A stretch of DNA of 64,000 nucleotides from Anisakis pegreffii (Eukaryota > Nematoda > Chromadorea > Rhabditida > Anisakidae). Position 1 is the stretch's first letter. The number at the start of each line of letters is the position of its first letter. The stretch is taken from NCBI GenBank assembly GCA_035041965.1, contig JAPYMA010003043.1:1-64000 (forward strand). Reading direction: 5' to 3'. Positions 59,901-64,000 of this stretch are shown here, piece after piece. A program made the translations under genes and the position numbers. The notes under the pieces are model-generated. The model saw only the letters and a list, made by a program, of their open reading frames with translations. It made no database searches and was not told where the DNA came from.

Positions 59901-62900
59901 CGTCAACTCCGTTTTGCTCACCACACCAAATGCGTACTTCTTCAGACGTACTGGATTCACCTCTTCTGACTTCAACAATTCAAATTCATCGCTTCAAATT
60001 CGAATATTTCCAAAGCACAAAAAATTACTTTCTATCAATAATCATGCTGATAACATTAATGATCATAGTGACTATTTGAAAACTTTTCAATAAAATGAAA
60101 AGAACATTAGGAAATAAAGAAGAACCAACGTGAGCGCCGTGTCTGAACGCGAGTGGTGTGCTCTGAACGATCGCACGTAAATGATGCCAATACAGTCGAA
60201 TATCCTGCAAAACACATTCGATCCTTCGCTGTCGCATGGTTAACAAATTTAATTTGCCGTTTGATACAATTGTTCGAAATGTGCATATTTATCTATGTTT
60301 CATTATGGAAACTTCATCGTACAATATCAAATTCACTCAAACTCTTGAGAAAGTTCAATAAATCAAACTCGAAAATATCTTGCGAAACAGAGGAAATGCG
60401 TGCAAAATGTGGGTAACGTATGTAGAAACTAATTTTCAAAAACAATAAATCAATTAACGAATAAATGACGTCCAATAATGAATTAAGGAAGGGAACGTGC
60501 CTCGAGAGACTCAAACGAATAATCGTAGAGTTGATAACGTTCAATCGGCGGTGTAACACACGCGTAACCTCGATCCGATGTGCTCGTGTCACGCAAAACA
60601 CCACCGCGCATCATGAAGAAAAACTGCTGTAAATTACAAAAATCACTCAAATCAAACGTCCAATGACAAAAATAATAATTTCACAAAAATTCTCGCAAAT
60701 AACTCTCATTCTATTGAACAAACAACCTGCACAACATTTCATCTCGTAGAGTGTGTGTGTTCTAATCATTCATACGATGTATGATCATCATAAAAACAAC
60801 ATAAAAATATAATGTGCAGTTCGCTTAAAAAACTGTTTTCTGAAACATTTTCAACCAAAATTGAAATTTTGCAATTTTGTAACAAACAAGTTGTAATTCT
60901 CGGTCGAATTCTAATCTTAAAACACACGAGAATCGCGATGAGATAATGAAAAAACAACGAAATGTAAGCAATATAAACCTCGCCAATTAACGGGTATCGT
61001 TTCGGGTCGACATTCGGCGCAACTCGGAACAATCCCATTCCGCACATAGTCAACAACAAATGCTCTACCTACAAATGAGAGTTTTCGTCAACGTAGAATT
61101 TTCCTCGTAAACTGATTCATTTACTATTGCGAGCGATTTCATTCAGCTCAATATTACTCACATTCTCAGCACAAAAAAACGACTGAAATTCGCAAATTCA
61201 CTATCATTTCATCGCACTGCAATAGATTCGAAGAAGAAACAACCCATCAGACCACTTCTCGAAATGATTTTATACCGTTGAATTGAACAAAACAAAAAAC
61301 TAATCGTGAGATTCTAAAAAAACCAAAATAGTTTAAACTTACATATCGAAGAGCACGTTTATCGACCAGTAAATGCACACGCACTTCATGTGGTAAATCC
61401 ATCACTAGTAAGTGTCGCATTATCGGATCCCTCAGCAAAGGCTCGATTGGTTCACACTGAAATCCACTGAACATCAATCGCTTCATTCTCAGTGCCATTT
61501 TCACAATCACCGCACTCATTTTAATCAACATCATTTTCAAAACAACCGACATTATCCCTACTATTTATCATTATCATGATTTTTATCTTATTACTACTTA
61601 TCATTATCATTCTTATCACTATGCTTATCATTACCATAAGTTTTGTTACCACTATTCAAATCAGTTATCTCTACAACTCTAACAACTATCACTCTCACTA
61701 CTACCATTATTTTTGCCATCATTAACACCATCATGCATTACCATAAATAAAGCCACTATTATATAACTCTTTGAATCAATCTACGCGCTCTTATTTCAGA
61801 CTTACGTGAATCCGAAATCAAAACAAATCTCTAAAGAAAAGCCAAATGCAATCAATACAATAAATTATAAAAAGAAACATCAGAACTGAACAATTCCAGA
61901 AAGAATAATCTTACAAACTAAACTTATGAATACCGAAAAGACACTCAGCTCAACAATGACCAAAATCAAAACTCACACGACTTTTCATACGCACCAGAAG
62001 TGCGAAGATGGATAACGGCAAAGCGTTCACCAGGTCCTGTAACATGAACCATCCACGAGGTAATTCTTCAAACTTCGGGCATGGAGGCATGAAACGGAAT
62101 GGAGATTCATCGTCTACGTACACAGTACACTCCTCCACTGGCACACCGTCTTGCCACAACGCCATCGGTTTCGATGGTGGATATCTGAAGATTTCTCCAA
62201 TTAGACGACACCATATGCCTTCTAAACAACATCAAAATCCAACAAAACTGTTCTCAGCCGAGTTTGGAAACTTTCACGATAACCTCTTCATCATATCATT
62301 CAATACTACCATATAATCAAACTATCATGATGCCAATACGTTTTCAGAATCAGTCTGAATGCATTACAAGAAACAAATCTATGTTGTTGTGAGCCTGAGC
62401 CAGGCTATAATCCGTATCTAATATCCAAAAACAAATCTCTGAAGCCAAATGCAATCATTGAAACTGATTGCATTTTAAACGCAAGAAGCAAAACTCGAAA
62501 CGCGGAAAACTCACAAAATCTGCATCTACGGCAACTGATCTGAATGAATAGAATCAAAGAAAGAAATATTTCGATATAACAAACTGTGAAAACAACAAAC
62601 TTCTCATAAATTGTCGGTTTTGTACCATCCGGATGTCCAAAAACAAACTGATAAACCATTTGATGCAAAATGTAACATTTGATCATTTTATTCTGACATC
62701 CGTAATTCACCGATGGATCATAGCCGCCGAAACGTAACGATGCTTTCGATGTTTTCTTCGTTTCACTCGTTTTAATGTCATCCAACTGCTCTTGACCTTC
62801 TTCTTTCAGCTCTGTTGCCTTTCCGGCAGTGTTCGCTTCTTTACTCGTTCCTTGCTCCTTTTCCTTTAATTTCTTTTCCACAACCTTTTCTGATCGTTTC

Positions 62901-64000
62901 TTCGTAATTTTCTCCGCAATCTTCTCCTTCTCCAGTTGTTTTGACGGATTCTTTTCTGAGTTTGCACCTCCACCTGCGCCTGCTGTGCCCGATGACTTCT
63001 CAGTTTCCCCGGTACATTCTTCGACGACTGTTGTATCCTCTGGATCCGACTTATCGTCTATGTCCTCGCCCACTTGACTACCGTCGTCTCCTGGTATTTC
63101 CTCGTTTTCCAAAGTAGTTGACTGAAACAAAAAATCGCTCAATCGTAATTTCTTCACGAGAACACAAGAACGAGACACTTTTCTCAGTGTTTTCGCTTGA
63201 AAACGGGAACGAACTTCGTAAAATTTTTAAAAAATTTGTTCAGTAATCGCAATCGAATGGAAAATGAAACTGCTATCATTGATTACTGCTCAACAATAAT
63301 ACCTTATCATCTGATGGCTGAATCAAGGTACGACGGACACTCTGCAGACGAACCAAACTCAATCGTTTCTCAACTGTCATCACCGCAAAATCATCGTTAT
63401 CGTATTTTTGCTGCAACCATCAAAATAGTGTTCAATACTGATCACTGAAGTAACAAACAATCCGATAAATCGAATCGAACCGAATTCAAATCTCGTTAAA
63501 AACGCCACCAACCAGCTCTTCGGTAGGAATATCCTGCAGAAATCCCTGTGTTTTGCTCGTGTCATGCTCCTCCAATTTCTTACGATTGATTCTGAAACTT
63601 ATTGAAAATATTCATATCAAATCAATGCCATTCTTATTTAGGCTTCAAAATCGAATATTTCACCTGCTAAAAATAATTCTCCACTATATCAAAACTATTT
63701 TCAAAAAATACGATCAGTTCAAAATCAGTTGACAAACAAGAAATTCAGCCAACAGAATTTGAAACCAGATAACTTAATTGCAAAGTGCAAATTCGTTTAC
63801 AATGACAAAAATTCATTGACAATAGAACAAATTGAGTGGATCATGAAAAAAAAATTAAATATGAAACGATGATATGGAAGAAAAGATATTAAAAATAGAA
63901 ACTTAGTCATCTTGGTCCGATCATACCTAAGTTGACCATGCGGAAAGACTCGACCCTCCTCATGAAAGCCATCAATCGCGGCTCGTATAGCCTCATCCAC
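53927..64000 (-). CDS. GTF3C1: TFIIIC largest subunit (GTF3C1/TFIIIC220), C-terminal 1246 aa, 5' end outside window
   Basis: DNA-binding subunit of TFIIIC, which recognises the B box of tRNA-type Pol III promoters. Exons: 64000-63927, 63591-63513, 63410-63303, 63121-62597, 62539-62515, 62218-61995, 61456-61343, 61068-60979, 60626-60501, 60204-60126, 59965-59818, 59617-59432, 59319-59073, 58600-58502, 58109-57996, 57833-57724, 57272-57095, 56653-56460, 55996-55795, 55688-55629, 55511-55224, 54986-54775 and 54185-53927. Family signatures against human GTF3C1: TVYVDD, then RGWFMLQDLVNALPLSIFAL; FDSVVFVHLRRHWDI; the SANT-like RFSAKERDMLVLIRAVGFFL; SYYRHFFNHRF; and the C-terminal winged-helix-like WMMEGILFAIVNRPG with CGCIE. 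A Lys/Glu/Ser-rich linker spans about 63120-62750. The 25-nt exon at 62539-62515 is the least certain. One intron uses a GC donor. Confidence 0.92.
54327..54632 (+). mobile_element. SINE-like element copy C, in the last intron of GTF3C1
   Basis: Third full-length copy of the family at 22800 and 23781, about 306 bp. It is flanked by ATATTTACTA at 54317-54326 and 54633-54642, and ends with the doubled ATCCAGGTA tail. It lies in the final TFIIIC intron (54186-54774) and is antisense to the gene. It is closest to copy A (shared TTAATTATTACTTGGACATC), and an extra CGTT duplication (GTTCGTTCGGTTGG) is specific to this copy. Confidence 0.82.
61556..61735. repeat. TTATCA-type low-complexity tract in a GTF3C1 intron
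   Basis: Degenerate TTATCATTATCA repetition in the intron between the exons at 62218-61995 and 61456-61343. Not coding. Confidence 0.65.

Noticed and set aside
62829..63077. 82-codon Phe/Ser-rich plus-strand frame
   Set aside because: It is the antisense shadow of the Lys/Glu/Ser-rich TFIIIC linker exon.

Overview
This is nuclear genomic DNA from a nematode, AT-rich and intron-rich. Three things point there. Interstitial copies of the nematode telomere hexamer TTAGGC lie at 18860-18895. Intron acceptors are nearly always TTTCAG-like. The gene set includes a nematode-type globin and a two-Tudor protein resembling the nematode small-RNA factor EKL-1. I cannot name the species; the long gene-poor intervals and divergent sequence argue against a close Caenorhabditis relative.

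Layout: 1-7900 is repeat-rich DNA with no recognisable gene. It includes a large imperfect inverted repeat (about 560-2345) and a degenerate tandem duplication (about 3097-4370). A five-exon globin gene lies on the minus strand at 7901-10203. From about 10.3 to 36 kb the DNA is gene-poor: hairpin-forming palindromes (11.3-12.5 kb), a TA-flanked GC-rich mini-element (18.36-18.57 kb), degenerate telomeric repeats (18.86-18.98 kb), a SINE-like repeat cluster (22.3-24.1 kb), local duplications near 29.2-29.9 kb, and a few exon-like fragments of unknown identity.

The right half holds three well-defined genes, all on the minus strand. SPT16, the histone-chaperone subunit of FACT, spans 44605-35994 (24 exons, complete, 1042 aa). 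A two-Tudor protein spans 52548-47644 (12 exons, 589 aa, possibly EKL-1-like). The largest TFIIIC subunit (GTF3C1/TFIIIC220 family) runs in from beyond the right edge and ends at 53927 (23 exons here, about 1246 C-terminal residues). I built these models by hand from splice signals and frame continuity. Each sums to a whole number of codons with compatible phases at every junction.

The three genes concern chromatin and RNA: a nucleosome chaperone for transcription, a probable small-RNA amplification scaffold and a Pol III promoter-recognition factor. They share a strand but are 1.4-3.0 kb apart, so a conventional tight operon is not evident. The best novelty candidates are a SINE-like family (three full-length copies, each with its own target-site duplication, one inside the last TFIIIC intron), a perfect 97-bp palindrome in a cluster of hairpins, and the G-rich TA-flanked mini-element.
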